The notes beneath the pieces were generated by a model. It worked only from the letters and a program-made list of their open reading frames with translations, made no database searches and was not told where the DNA came from. A DNA stretch of 64,000 nt from Agrostemma githago (lineage: Eukaryota; Streptophyta; Magnoliopsida; Caryophyllales; Caryophyllaceae). Position numbers and translations under genes: made by a program. Positions within the stretch are counted from its first letter, which is position 1; every line of letters begins with the position of its first letter. This document shows, piece by piece, positions 1 through 11,611 of the stretch. The stretch covers positions 32,683,577 through 32,747,576 of the forward strand of contig OY288254.1 of NCBI GenBank assembly GCA_958450325.1, read 5' to 3'.

Positions 1-1265
1 ACTTTCACCTGGGTTGGCTTGATAACGACTCGTCATGATCAAAGCATACAAAACATCGGGACGCATGCACGTCATGGCATACATGATTGATCCAACAACG
101 GAAGCATAAGGGATCAACTTCATGCGTTCAATCTCTTCGGGTGTGGTAGGACACTGTGACTTGCACAAAATGGTACCTTGACTCATGGGAAGAAAGCCTC
201 ACTTAGAGTCTTTCATTTTGAATCTATCAAGAATCTTATCTATATAAGCTTCTTGACTTAATACCAACATCCTTTTAGACCTATCTCTATAGATCCGAAT
301 ACCCAAAATGCTTTGTACATCTCCCAAATCCTTCATTTGGAAGTGTTTTCCTAGCCACTCCTTTACAGAAGCAAGCATCGGAACATCATTCCCGATAAGA
401 AGTATGTCATCCATGTACAAGACAAGAAAGGTTACCTTACTCCCACTAAACTTCATGTACAAACAAGGTTCCTCGACACTTCGAGTAAAACCATATTGTT
501 TGATAACATGATCAAAGCGATGATTCCAACTACTGGATGCTTGCTTAAGACCATAAATGGATCTCTTAAGCTTGCATACCTTCTTAGGATTAGATGTATC
601 TACAAAACCTTCTGGTTGTGTCATATACACTTCCTCTTCTAGAATCCCATTCAAGAAGGCAGTTCTGACATCCATTTGCCAAATCTCATAATCATGAAAT
701 GCGGCAATCGCTAAGATAATCCTAATGGAGCGAAGCATTGCGACTGGAGCAAAGGTTTCGTCATAGTGAAGACCATGAACTTGAGTAAAACCCTTTGCCA
801 CCAATCTAGCTTTGTAGACATTTTTATGTCCATCTATGCCATTTTTGATCTTAAAGATCCACTTACACTGAAGAGGTCTCACATTTTCTGGTAAATCAAC
901 CAAATCCCATACTTGGTTTTCGTGCATAGAGTCCATTTCGGATCGCATGGCTTCAAGCCATTGCATGGAATCACGACTAGATATGGCCGCCTTGTAGGTT
1001 GTAGGTTCGTCACTTTCGCAAAGCAACATATCTAACGCCTCTTCCTCGACAATACCAAGGTATCGATCAGGAGGATGACTACCCTCATGGATTTCCTAGG
1101 TTCAAAGGGAACAACAACCGTGTCCGAGGAGGAGGGAGCGCTTTCCTCTACTTCATTATTCAAGGTTTGCGGCTCTTCGACTTCATCAAGTTCAAATTTT
1201 CTCCCACTCTGTCTTCTAGAAATGAAGTCATATTCTAGAAAGACAGCGTCACGAGCCACGTACAA
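1..1265 (-). pseudogene. copia reverse transcriptase (with integrase-RT linker), broken and partial
   Basis: The main open stretch is 199-1029 (276 codons). It contains the copia RT landmarks DVRTAFLNG (about residues 120-128) and the catalytic YMDD (205-208), which copy RNA into DNA in the virus-like particle. A TGA at 199-201 interrupts it where related elements have an arginine codon, and the same frame then continues open to base 1. Upstream, 1032-1265 carries the integrase-RT linker in another frame, so there are frameshifts near 1262 and near 1085. RNase H is outside the window. The ends of this entry are set by the window edge and the frame change. Confidence 0.9.
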
Positions 1266-2901
1266 ACACTTTGTTTTCGTGACGATTGTAGAAGTAATAA
1301 CCTTGTGTTTCCTTTGGACACCCTACAAAAAGACATTTGTCGGATCTGGGTGCGAGTTTGTTGTCAAACTTATTCTGAACATATGCCTCACAACCCCATA
1401 TTTTCATAAACGACAAATAAGGAACCCTTCCCTTCCATATCTCATATGGAGTCTTATTGGCTGCTTTAGTCGGGCTTCGATTTAGTGAAAATACTGCGGA
1501 CAAAATGGCGAAACCCCAAAATGAATCAGGCAGCTCAGTGAGACTCATCATGGACCGAACCATATCTAATAAAGTTCGGTTTCTCCTTTCGGCCACACCA
1601 TTCATTTGTGGTGTGCCAGGAGGAGTCCATTGTGATAATATGCCACAATCTTTTAGGTGTGAATCAAATTCATTATTTAGGTATTCACCACCACGATCGG
1701 ATCGTAGTACTTTAATCTTTTTATCCAATTGGTTCTCTACTTCACTTTGAAACTCCTTGAACTTTTCAAAAGCATCACTCTTATGCCTCATTAAGTAGAC
1801 ATACCCATATCTACTTAAGTCGTCGGTAAAAGTGAGGAAGTAGTTGTAACCACCCCTAGCGGTGATAGTCATTGGTCCACACACATCGGTATGTATAAGG
1901 CCCAATACCTCACTTGCTCGTGTTCCTTTACTTGAGAAAGGAGCACGAGTCATCTTGCCTAAAAGGCAAGACTCGCATACACCATAAGATTCGTAATCAA
2001 ACGGTTTGAGAAGTTTCGTTGAAACAAGCCTCTTTATGCGTCGTTCGTTTATGTGTCCTAAACGACAATGCCAAAGGTAGGATTGATTAGGTTCACCCAT
2101 TTTGAGCTTCTTGTTTTCTACATGATATACATCATTAACATTATCTAGAACATAAATACCTCCGATAGACGTAGCTTCACCATAAACCATGTCATTAAAT
2201 GAAAAAGTACAATAATTGTCCTTAATCATAAAGGAAAAACCATCCATATCTAGTACGGAAATGGAGATAATGTTCTTAGTTAAAGTTGGTACGAAATAAC
2301 ATTTATTCAAATACAACTCAAAACCACTAGCTAGAGTGAGTACATAAGTGCCTACGGATATAGTGGCTACTCTAGCTCCATTTCCCATGCGTAGGTCCAC
2401 ATCACCCTTGGCTAGTGCTCGCACGTCCCTCAGCCCCTGTAAATGATTACAAAGGTGAGAAGCGCATCCGGTATCTAATACCCAAGTGGAAGTGCAAGTA
2501 TGGTTAATGTCTATCATATAGAGAGAAGTGAGGACAATACCTGACGGAGTCTCACTCTCGTCTTTCTTGCTCTTCAAATCCTTCAAATATTTGGGACAAT
2601 TGCGCTTCCAATGTCCCTTGCCATTACAATAATAGCAAGCAGCATCGGCATGTTTGTTAACCTTAGCCTTAGGTTTGCTATTCACAATAGCTTTCCCTTT
2701 ATTTTTGTCTTTTCCTTGTTTCTTGAATTGGGTCTTACCCTTGTTTTTACCCTTTTGAACCCCAAGGTTGAGATTCTTCATTTTCATGGAGAGCATGTCT
2801 CTCTTCTCACTCCCACTAGCCTCCATGTTCCTCTCCGCTTGGTTGAGGAGTGCATGGAGCTCTTGGAAACTCTTGTCCATGCCATGCATATTATAGTTCA
2901 C
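1249..2901 (-). pseudogene. copia gag C-terminus, protease and integrase
   Basis: A 550-codon open stretch. In order: a Lys-rich region, a CCHC zinc knuckle (residues 89-102, CYYCNGKGHWKRNC), a protease active site DTG (143-145), the integrase HHCC zinc site (H278, H283, C309, C312), and a DDE catalytic core with D339, D402 (in SDRGGEY) and E438 (in NGVAERR). All three acidic residues are present. The protein would bind RNA, cut the polyprotein and join cDNA to host DNA. The frame is lost at about 1262 and again upstream near 2900, where a TAA separates it from gag, so the ATG at 2901 is not the true start. Confidence 0.92.
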
Positions 2902-3001
2902 CCTAATTTACGAGAACTTGGAGGGGAGTGAGTGAAGAATGCGACCCATCGCAAGCTTCTTGGGAATGCTACACCCTAGACGCTCTAGAGTGTCAATATG
3001 C

Positions 3002-3445
3002 TCAATCATCTTGAGCACATTGGGGGCCAACTGTTTGACCCTTTTCTAGCTTACCCTCGAAGAATTTCATCATAGCCTCATATTGACGGATATCGGGTGA
3101 TTGAGAAAAAGCCGTCGTAACCCTTGAGAATATCTCATATGCATTAAGGGTTATGTATTGAAGCTTGAGTTTTGGAGACATTGACCATATCAAGACGTTC
3201 TTGATATCGTTAGATATCTTCAAAAACTTCTCATAGGCGGTCCTTTGTGCCGCGGTGGCTCTAGGACCGGGTTCATTGGGGGGTGGCTCGTTTAAGTAAC
3301 GAAGGACGTTGTCGGACAACGCCGCACCTTTTATGGTAGACTCCCATTCGATGAAATTACTTCCATCGTCTTTCAAGATACATTTGTCCATAATGGACCT
3401 AAGCAAAGAATCCTTTCCGAGTTGAATGGTTGCATTGTTAGCCAT
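3002..3445 (-). pseudogene. copia gag N-terminus
   Basis: A 147-codon open stretch starting MANNATIQLGKD, the first long ORF after the leader. The residues around FIEWESTIKGAAL and the following helices match the copia Gag (UBN2-like) fold as I know it. The true frame leaves this ORF at about residue 133 by a small indel in a TTGACCC/GGGTCAA stretch near 3035-3042. It then runs on in another frame until a TAA near 2905, then into the zinc-knuckle ORF. So gag and pol were once one polyprotein and are now split. Confidence 0.85.
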
Positions 3446-5158
3446 AGCGAATTATAAACACTACAACAAAATTTAGGAAATAATAACATTCATTTTTATA
3501 TAATTTACTTGTAAAACAATTTTAACAAGTCACTCATATAATGACCCCTCACGAAATTATATAAGTGATTCCGAGACCCGCATTTAGATAAGAACTAAGA
3601 TCGCATGCAATCCTTATGTAAAAACGGTAAGTCATTACTTGACCAATTCTACCCTAGAACTCTCGGTTGACGGATTTCAACCAAATCCAACTCCTAGTCC
3701 CGGAACAACTCTTATCCAGTTGAGTCCAACCCAATCTTGGCATGTTATCTTATCACCCTACTTACCCAAGGTAAAAAGAGGTCCACGTTGTGGTTGCCCT
3801 AATGAACAAGGGGTTCATAGGTGCTTTAATTGGTAAGGCTAAATCTCAATTCTTACTATGCATGTGAGAGGTCTTGTCAATATTAAGTTACTAATCACTT
3901 ATAAGTGAACTAAGTTGGTGATTACGTAAATTGGTGAATTGACAATCGATGAATAAAATGCATGATTGGCGATTTTGGCATGAGCGAATATAAAGCAAGC
4001 ATCAAACAAAATAAATCCTAGTATGGCCATCTAGCTAATCTAATTAACTAGACTATTACAAAATCGGAAACCAACTCCTTGGTCTCTGGCCTCTTCAATG
4101 GAACACCTCCAAAAGGCACCGTCTTTTGTCCACCGTCTTGGGTAATCTCCGTCTTCATAATAATTAATTACAAATGATACAAATGAATACATAGCAATTC
4201 CTATTATACATTTGTATAAATAAAACTATTAATTATTACAAACGGGCGATACAAGATCACAATTAATTACAACCAAATCGATATTCCCTTACATTACGGG
4301 TAATACCGATTAAAAGACTAGGCCATACTAGGTACAAACTTGCAAAATAATCAATAAAATTACATTCACTCATTCAAAAACATTAAAATAAATAAAATGT
4401 TGTAAAAATCATGCCAAAATCGCCCTACTATTTATCAAGTTCATCCTAGTTCGGTTTTAATGGAATTTATTGATTTTTAACTATTAAAAATCATTAATCA
4501 ACACTTAATTCTTAATTAAGCTCAAAATAATCTTCCGAACCAATTTGGAATTTCAAGAATTAGTCTCCAATAATTTGAAAAATAATAAATTAGTTTGAAT
4601 TGATTTAATTTGCTAATTTAATCGGTAAATAGCTATTTTATGAAATAAATTCAAATTAAATCATAAAACACCAAAAGAAAATAAAAAAAATGTACATTCT
4701 GGAACATTTCCAGGAACTCAAAAAATAAAAATTTGTCCATAAAAAATTTCGAATAAATTTGGAACAAATAAATGCATGTTTATCGATTTTTATCCAATAA
4801 AAAAACAATAAACATCCCAAAAGGACAAAATAAATTTCAAAAATTTACATATATGTCCTTAAACGTATGATGAAATGTACAAAAAATAAACATGCCCAAA
4901 AACAACATGCAACTATTTTTAGTTAACTTTTAACATCAAATAGGCATAAAAACTCGATTTTTAAGGCATAAATGATTATAAATTAGCAAATTAATTCCAA
5001 AAATTACCAAACTCCACCACAACCATTTTGAGGTCATTAGGTATGCATGGACCCAAAAATTTCGTGTGAAACATATTTTTACACAAAATTTCCGGTTTTT
5101 ACAAAGTTATCGTATAACCCGAAAAAATGTCAAAAATCGACATGCATGCAACAACAAA
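3446..5158 (-). other. copia 5' leader, AT-rich, non-coding
   Basis: About 1.7 kb between the primer site and the gag ATG, strongly AT-rich with no ORF that I can support. A long leader of this kind would hold the packaging signal. I see no inserted element or tandem array in it. Confidence 0.6.
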
Positions 5159-5170
5159 GCTCTGATACCA
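5159..5170 (-). promoter_or_regulatory. copia primer binding site for initiator Met-tRNA
   Basis: On the minus strand this reads TGGTATCAGAGC, the standard plant copia primer site complementary to the 3' end of initiator Met-tRNA. It lies 2 bp inside the LTR end (5173), which fixes the LTR boundary and the strand of the element. Confidence 0.93.
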
Positions 5171-5193
5171 CTTGATAGGTTCATTAACCTCTA

Positions 5194-5210
5194 ATTAGAT
5201 TCCTCTAATT
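5194..5210. repeat. LINE target-site duplication, left copy
   Basis: ATTAGATTCCTCTAATT, which matches ATTAGACTCCTCTAATT at 8311-8327 with one T/C difference. It lies directly at the A-tail, so it marks one end of the LINE. Confidence 0.93.
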
Positions 5211-5326
5211 TTTATTTTTTTTTTGGTAAAATGTGAGAATTATCATTTATCCAAAAAAGAGTTACAAAGCATATGTACAAAGACATTAGCATATCAAGAC
5301 TTCCATTACATCCACGAGATCAAGGA

Positions 5327-6430
5327 TCAACAATTATATCCTATCATCCTGAAGAGTCTTATATCTTCATTGCTAAAGGAATCTTTAGCATTCATCTTAA
5401 TACGATTTCTAACGCAAGCAACAGCTCTAGTCGCTAGAATGTCCGGTCTTAGGAGCACTTTGTCATGCAGCGCCGAGTTTCGTTGGATCCAGATCATATA
5501 GTAACAGGCTGCCAACAAAGCTGAGTGAAGTTTGATGTGCAAAGCCCCAATATCATAGTTGAGAATCTGCTGCAGACTTAGGCGAGCACCTGCAAGAATT
5601 GCAATTGCATCCATGACACAGCTGCTGTAATAGCATTCGAAGAACAGGTGTTGTTCGGTTTCAGGATACAGCTGACAAAGGCAGCATAAATCATCTTCAA
5701 CACACCCATACCTATTGAGTTTAGCTCGTGTGTTCAGACCTTCATTCACGATAATCCAGCAGATATAGGTATGTTTAGGCACGTTCCATTGATTCCAAAT
5801 AAACCCAATCCAGTTCCGAGAAGGTGCAGAAGGTTGTAGCCATCGGTATCCATACCTGCTAGTGTAACTTTTAGTATCATTATTCCAAATACCATTAGCA
5901 TAGCCACTCTTGAATTTATCTTCAACACGACATATTGTTTTCCATGTCCATGGAGAATCGGTTGGGGGCTGATAATCCTGCCACGCATGTGCTTTCAAAT
6001 AGATTGAGTTTATCCATTTAATCCACAGGCTCTCTCGTTGGATATATATCCAGTTCACCAACTTTCCAATAGCAGCGACATTCCACCTCGATGCCTCCTT
6101 AATTCCTAAACCACCATCATACTTTTCCATGGTAACCTTGTCCCAAGCAACAAGAGGAACCCTTCTGTACTCCGCGGACCCATCCCAAAAGAAATTCCGA
6201 CATATAGCTTCTATTCTTTTTATGGCATATTTTGGGATTACAAACATTGTCGCCCAGTAATTATTCAGAGTATTTAGGACAGAATTGATAAGTGTAACTC
6301 TTCCGGCATACGATAACTTCTTAGCTCCAAGACTTCTGATCCTACCAATGATCCTTTCCGAGAGGACCAAGCATTGTTCTCTGCTGATTTTGGACGCTTG
6401 AATAGGAACACCAAGGTACTTAAACGGCAT
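5327..6430 (-). pseudogene. LINE ORF2: RT C-terminus with zinc-binding domain
   Basis: 367 codons. It begins MPFKYLGVPI, a conserved RT block, and continues through the thumb (SYAGRVTLINSVL, FFWDG) to a zinc-binding zf-RVT region, KHTYICWIIVN...CCLCQLYPETEQHLFFEC. The stop at 5327 is about 100 bp from the A-tail. I see no separate RNase H domain. Confidence 0.9.
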
Positions 6431-7002
6431 ATGCCTTCCTTAATACCTGTCACATTATATATATCTATCTTCAGGCTGTCAGGAACACCATTATAGTATC
6501 CTTCAGATTTAGCTTTATTCATACAAAGACCAGAGGACTTGGAGAAGGTTGAAAAAGCTTTCATAAGAAGCATAATGGAGGAAGCATCCCCTTTACTAAA
6601 AAGAAGGAGGTCGTCCGCAAACATAAGGGGAGTCAATTTGAGTTGCTTGCACTTTGGATGATAGGAGAAGGGCCATCTATCAGTAGCATAGCGAATAGTC
6701 CTGCTCAGATATTCCATACATATAGTGAAGATCAGGGGCGAAATCGGGTCCCCTTGTCTCAGACCCCTTTTGCATGGAAAATAGCCAAAATTAGAGCCAT
6801 TGACAATCAGCGTATAAGTAGGAGATTCAATGCATTGCATGATTAAATTCGTGAATTGTGGTGGGAAGGCTAAGGCCCTAAGCATATCATCCACAAAACA
6901 CCATTCAACTGTATCATACGCTTTTTGCAAATCCAGTTTGTAGAGGCATCTTGGCGAGGCATGTTTTCTGGAATACATATGGACAAGGTCTTGGCATATC
7001 AA
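6274..7002 (-). pseudogene. LINE ORF2: RT core
   Basis: This is in the same frame as the 7042-8280 segment. It has KLDLQKAYDTVEW (residues 22-34), RQGDPISP (82-89) and the catalytic FADD (128-131), the blocks of a non-LTR reverse transcriptase. Frame is lost near 6430, after which the normal continuation (FKYLGVP) is read in another frame, so the last 60 or so residues here are not genuine. Confidence 0.92.
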
Positions 7003-7041
7003 AACATTCTCGATTATGGATCGACCTTGGATGAAAGCACT

Positions 7042-8280
7042 CTACGTGTCATGGATAACATCAGGAAGTACACGAGCCAATCGATTACACAACAGCTTAG
7101 CAATCACTTTATATATCATACTACAACAGGCGATAGGTCGGAAATGGGTCACAGACTCAGGTCTCTCGCATTTCGGAATAAGGACCAGATTCGTAGCATT
7201 GATCTGTTTAAGCAACTTTCCGGTAGTAAAGAAATCCATGACCGCCGCAGTCACATCTTCTCCAATAACAGACCACGCATCCTTAAAAAAACTGCTTGAA
7301 TACCCATCGGGTCCCGGAGCTTTGTCATTAGGAATCAAGAAAAAAACATCTTTCACTTCCTCCTCAGAAACCCGCTGCAATAAGATCTCCTTGTGCATCT
7401 GAGAGCAGACAGGTCCCTTGTTAATAATTTCTGGCCTAATCTTTATTACAGTATTATGTTCTCCAAGAAGATTCTTATAAAAGGATAAGAAAGCCCCTTG
7501 AATAGATTTCCAATCAGCACAGTCCAGGCCATCAGCATTCTTAATTCGAGTCACTTTATTCCTGCTGATTTTTTGAGCAATGGCTTGATGAAAGAAATGA
7601 GTGTTTGCATCTCCTTCGTCCAACCATTGAACTTTAGCCTTTTGCATTAAGAAACTGTCCCGAGCTTGATTATAGAACTTCACATCAGCATGTACCTCAC
7701 ACTCTTGATCAATCAAGTCTTTAGATGTTGGATTGAGATGGATTTTTCCTTGAATTTCCTTCAATTCATACTCCTTTTGTGCAGCTCTTGACTCCACATC
7801 CGAGAAGTAATCCTTATTCAGCTTCCTTAGACCTTGCTTTAGTTCTTTTAATCTCTTGACAACACAAAACATTTTGGTCCCAGCATGCCTCCTATCCCAC
7901 GCCTTCTTAACAGTATGTAAGAAGTTAGTCGCCTTTCCCCACATACTGAAGTATTTAAAACTCGGCTTTCTCTCTTCTATGGAACACGGATTTTGCACAG
8001 TACAAGGGGTGTGATCAAAGATCCCTTCAGGGTGAAAGTGTGCCTCCCAATCAGGGAACATTCTCATCCATTCTGAATTAACCACAAATCTGTCCAAGCG
8101 ACTATATTTCCTAGCGTCAGGTTCGCGTTTATTAGACCAAGTAAACCAAGCCCCTGATGCCTTAATATCAGTCATCCCACAATTATCCAAGCATCTAATG
8201 AAATCATCCATGTCCTCCTGCTTCGTCTGACCCCCCAACCTTTCCTCCGGGGATATAACAGTATTAAAATCGCCTCCCAA
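7042..8280 (-). pseudogene. LINE ORF2: end of endonuclease and start of RT
   Basis: 412 codons. The start GGDFNTV and the later WFTWSNKR...SRLDRF are the last blocks of the APE-type endonuclease that nicks target DNA. The first half of that domain is missing. The middle is the helical spacer, followed by the first RT block (NDKAPGPDG...FFKDAW...LIPK). A TAG at 7039-7041 stops the frame where a glutamine codon is expected, and the same frame continues in the next entry. The first Met is an artefact of truncation. Confidence 0.9.
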
Positions 8281-8310
8281 AGCCCAAGGGCCAGCAATCT
8301 CAGATGCTAT

Positions 8311-8327
8311 ATTAGACTCCTCTAATT
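8311..8327. repeat. LINE target-site duplication, right copy
   Basis: ATTAGACTCCTCTAATT, the partner of 5194-5210. After it the copia LTR continues without a gap. Confidence 0.93.
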
Positions 8328-9584
8328 AGTTACTAAATTACTTGTTAATTTAGTATATAAATATCTAGTTACATGCATAAGATAAAAAGACAAAACTAGA
8401 TACAAGAAGAAATTTCCTTACATAAACAAAGAGGAAATTATGGGCACAATAAGAAAACTCATTTCCTTATTGTTCTTGAGCTTATTATATAATGGATGAT
8501 CCTCCAAAACTCGAATCTTCAAAGTAGAAGATCTCCTTCTAGTTGCACCAAGATTCAACCCAAAAATCACTATTATTATTAACTAGATAATAGAAGTGAT
8601 GAACCTATACTAATATTATAAATATTACTACTTTAGTAATAAGGATGAATATTAGTATATGAGAGTATTTTGGAGAAGAGGAAAAGCATTCACTAATAAA
8701 AGGATGGAACTCAAATGAGAACAAAATGTTCCCTTATAATGAGCCCCAAAACCAGCCACCCCACCCTAGGGAATGAAGACAAAATTGCTTTATTTTAATT
8801 GCATGCTTAAAGGTCTAGGGTCTAGGGTAATTATGACTGTTATCCATGCATGCGCATAAATAAGAACAACCATCATTGCCCTTATTTTTCTAGTGTGTCG
8901 TGTACATGTACATAAAATGGGTCCATTTTATTTTTGTCATTTGTCTTACAAATGCTTATGTGTGACATGATTAATTATCTTATATAATTGATCACATCAA
9001 ATAAATAATATACTCTTAACTCTTTAAGTAGTACATTACTATTATATCTATATATAATAGGTCCCATAATAATAATCATTTAGCTAAATTTACAACTCCT
9101 TGTAAATATTAATAGCTAATTACCACTACCCATAAAAGCATACAAAACCTCAACTAATTTAGTAATTAACTTTAAATACTAAATTAGGTCTTATTTAATC
9201 GTATTAAAATAAGACGTAAAATTTATTCAGTCAATTATCGTATAATAGACTAATAAACTTAATCGGATCGAGTTCTAAACTCTATCTCCAATAAATAACT
9301 CTCATTACCAAGCATATATCAAATATATACGCAAGGAACTAATTAACTGTATCAAATACAAATAATTAGTTTTCTATTTGGGTCTCATCCTATAGTTGTG
9401 ACCGAAAGGGATCAGTTGATCACCGCCATCTTACGACAATAACGTCTAACTCTAGTCAGCTGAGCGTTATCGATTTACGTTAATCAACTGACGTGGAGTA
9501 TCAATGTACTATTTATCCCAAGTATATTCCATCCATGAGATTTAATATATAAATGCATTATTGTGGAGGACACTTGCTCCAACA
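8328..9584 (-). other. AT-rich body of the copia LTR
   Basis: This is the larger LTR fragment. It contains no ORF that I can support. The last 45 bases, read on the minus strand, are TGTTGGAGCAAGTGTCCTCC and what follows, a very common start for this copia group. Confidence 0.7.
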
Positions 9585-10330
9585 GATAAAGGTCCTGCAG
9601 GACAACAGGGATGTTTTCGCCTACTCGGTAGATGAAATGCCGGGGGTCGATCCAGCCCACATCGTTCACAAGCTGAATGGAAATCCAGAATCCCGCCCTG
9701 TGAAACAAAAGAAAAGGAACATGTCTGCAGAAAAGGATCATGCCATCAAAGAGGAGATCGAAAAGCTCCTGAAGGCCAACTTTATACAAAGTTGTGATTA
9801 TCCTGAGTGGCTGGCTAATGTAGTCATGGTGAAAAAATCCTCGGGAGCGTGGAGGATGTGTGTAGACTTCACCAACCTTAACAAGGTGTGCCCCAAGGAC
9901 TGTTATCCCCTGCCATGAATTGACCAGCTAGTGGATGCCACCAGCGGATATTCCATGCTCTGTTTCCTGGATGCCTTCTCTGGCTATCACCAGGTGTACC
10001 TCTGGCAGCCTGACAGGGTCAAGTGTGCATTCATCACTAGCTCAGGCACATACATGTACAAAATGATGCCATTTGGTCTCAAGAACGCAGGAGCTACTTA
10101 CCAACATCTGGTAGACAAAGTGTTTGAGAACCAGAAGGGCAGGAACCTGGAGGCATATGTAGACGATGCAATAGTGAAGAGCAAGGGGGACGTAGAACAT
10201 CTAAAAGACTTGCAGGAGACCTTTTCCTCCCTGCGTACCTACCAAATGAAGCTGAACCCTAAAAAATGCACCTTCGGGGTCCGCTCTGGAAAGTTCTTAG
10301 GATTCCTGGTCAGCGCCAGGGGATTGACGA
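9585..10330 (+). pseudogene. Ty3/gypsy reverse transcriptase fragment
   Basis: The frame reads DVFAYSVDEMPGVDP, then WRMCVDFTNLNKVCPKD, FLDAFSGYHQV, MPFGLKNAGATYQ and the catalytic YVDD, the ordered RT blocks of gypsy elements and closest in style to the Tat group. An in-frame TGA at 9916-9918 replaces the expected arginine (a CGA to TGA change, as left by cytosine deamination). The left end is cut by the copia insertion at 9584. The right end stops soon after GKFLGFLVSARG, before RNase H, where the sequence joins a gag fragment. Confidence 0.9.
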
Positions 10331-11393
10331 CGGATCGCGACAACCCCCAGACAACTACACTTCGAGAGTGGTGAAAGGGCTGGGGGCACAAAGCGAACCG
10401 CCGCCAGAAACGTCCAAAGGAAGGTGAAGAAAAATGCTCGTGGGTATGTGCAGGCTAAAAGACGTATCGCGACTGACGCCCAGGAGCAGCCAACTCAGCA
10501 GGAAGAAGGGGTTGCACACACCATAGAATCCACCGCGTCTGCTGAGAAGAGAGGTCTATCCCAGGAATTGCAAGAGAGGATGAAACCAAGGGAACCCGTC
10601 TTAAAGCGCCTGGGGGCAAAGGAGGGCTGAGTCTTCACCAGATTAACACCTGCATTAGAACCACATAAAGCTCCAGGGCTTTCCAAAAGCATGCAGTCAA
10701 GGCTCAATCAAGGTCAACCAATGAAACCAAGGCATCGTCAAGGCGAGAAACTTGATCCTCCTCGACCTCCTAAGGAGAAGCGACCCCGACGCAGCTCCTC
10801 CGTGAGAGAGGATGAGGCTGTAAGCAGGCATACGCCCAGGCAACGCTCCCCCAGTGCTGGAAAACCGACCCCTGGCAAATGGGACGACTACGGTTACCAC
10901 TCTACTGGGAGCCGGTCAAAGATGATGGGTAGGCCTACTAGGACTCCACTCCACCCTGAAGTTCAGGAGTGCCCCATCCCGAAAATTAAGATGACCACTT
11001 TTAAGTTCGACGTGACCACCGATCCCGAAGCCCACCTGGCGGCCTACGAGAGCCATGTGGGGATGTACGACGCTGATGACGCAATCTGGTGTAAAATCTT
11101 CCCTAAAACCTTGGTAGGCCTGGCTCAGGGATGGTTCAGGGACCTGCCGCAGGGATCGATCTACTATTTCGTAGAGCTGGCTGAATCCTTCATGGACCAG
11201 TATGCAGGAAATAAGAGGCGCAGGCTGACCCGTTTTGATCTGATGACCATGAAGCAAAAGAAGGGCGAAACCATCAGGGAATATCTCAAAAGGTTTGACC
11301 AAGCTTTCCAGCAGGTCAGAGAAATCGATGACCCAACAGCAGCCTATGCGTTAACCAATTCCCTGCTCCCATGGGAAAGGATTAACCAATCAG
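10331..11393 (+). pseudogene. Tat-like gag fragment
   Basis: One frame runs through 10424-10630, a TGA at 10628-10630, then 10691-11393. The N-terminal part is Arg/Pro/Lys-rich. The C-terminal part has PEAHLAAYESHVGMYDADD, WFRDLPQGSI and KKGETIREYLKRFDQAF, the core of the plant Retrotrans_gag domain. It ends abruptly at about 11393, where an unrelated sequence begins. Gag lies downstream of RT here, the reverse of normal order, so it is a rearranged remnant or a piece of a second element. Confidence 0.85.
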
Positions 11394-11611
11394 TGGTTAT
11401 TTTTTTGTTACGCGTCCGGATGCAGCGTTAAGTGCTTGTTTTATTAGTCGGGAGTGCATCATCGATGTTAATTAGTAGTTGTCTCGTTTTTGTTGTTTTG
11501 CTTTGTCTTAGTAGGTGCATGTGTATTCTCTTTGAGTTGCGTTTGTTTTGCTTTTAAAATATTAGTGTTGACGTGTAAGCCTTTTGCATTAGTTCTTGGG
11601 CTTGCATTTGC
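11394..11611. repeat. 218-bp segment repeated at 34705-34923
   Basis: Both copies start TGGTTATTTTTTTGTTACGC and end TTGGGC(T/C)TGCATTTGC, with a few base differences. Neither copy has coding content. The flanks differ on both sides. At 34705 it follows the minisatellite of a Tat-like region, so this piece is probably non-coding 3' sequence of the same family. Confidence 0.85.

Larger units (their letters stand above)
5211..8310 (-). mobile_element. L1-type LINE, 5' truncated, inserted in the copia LTR
   Basis: The element runs on the minus strand. It begins inside the endonuclease domain at 8310 (5' truncation, typical of incomplete target-primed reverse transcription) and ends in an A-tail seen as the T-run at 5211-5224. 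It is bounded by a 17-bp target duplication, 5194-5210 and 8311-8327, with one mismatch. Its RT frame has one stop and one frameshift, so it is inactive. Confidence 0.95.
1..9584 (-). mobile_element. Ty1/copia LTR retrotransposon, 5' part, cut by window start
   Basis: Reading the minus strand from 9584 down: an LTR beginning TGTTGGAGCA, a Met-tRNA primer site, a long leader, gag, then zinc knuckle, protease, integrase and reverse transcriptase in the copia order (integrase before RT). The RNase H end and 3' LTR lie beyond base 1. The LTR start and integrase resemble the Angela/Tork group, which is my recollection of the family and not a search result. The coding frame is broken by several frameshifts and stops, so this copy is dead. 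It sits in an older gypsy fragment that resumes at 9585. A LINE was inserted later into its LTR. Confidence 0.93.
5173..9584 (-). repeat. copia 5' LTR, split by a LINE
   Basis: The LTR parts are 5173-5210 and 8328-9584, about 1.3 kb in all. On the minus strand it starts TGTTGGAGCA at 9584 and ends GAACCTATCA at 5173, with the usual TG...CA ends. The middle (5211-8310, plus one copy of the target duplication) is the LINE. Reading through the junction restores a continuous LTR. Confidence 0.9.
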
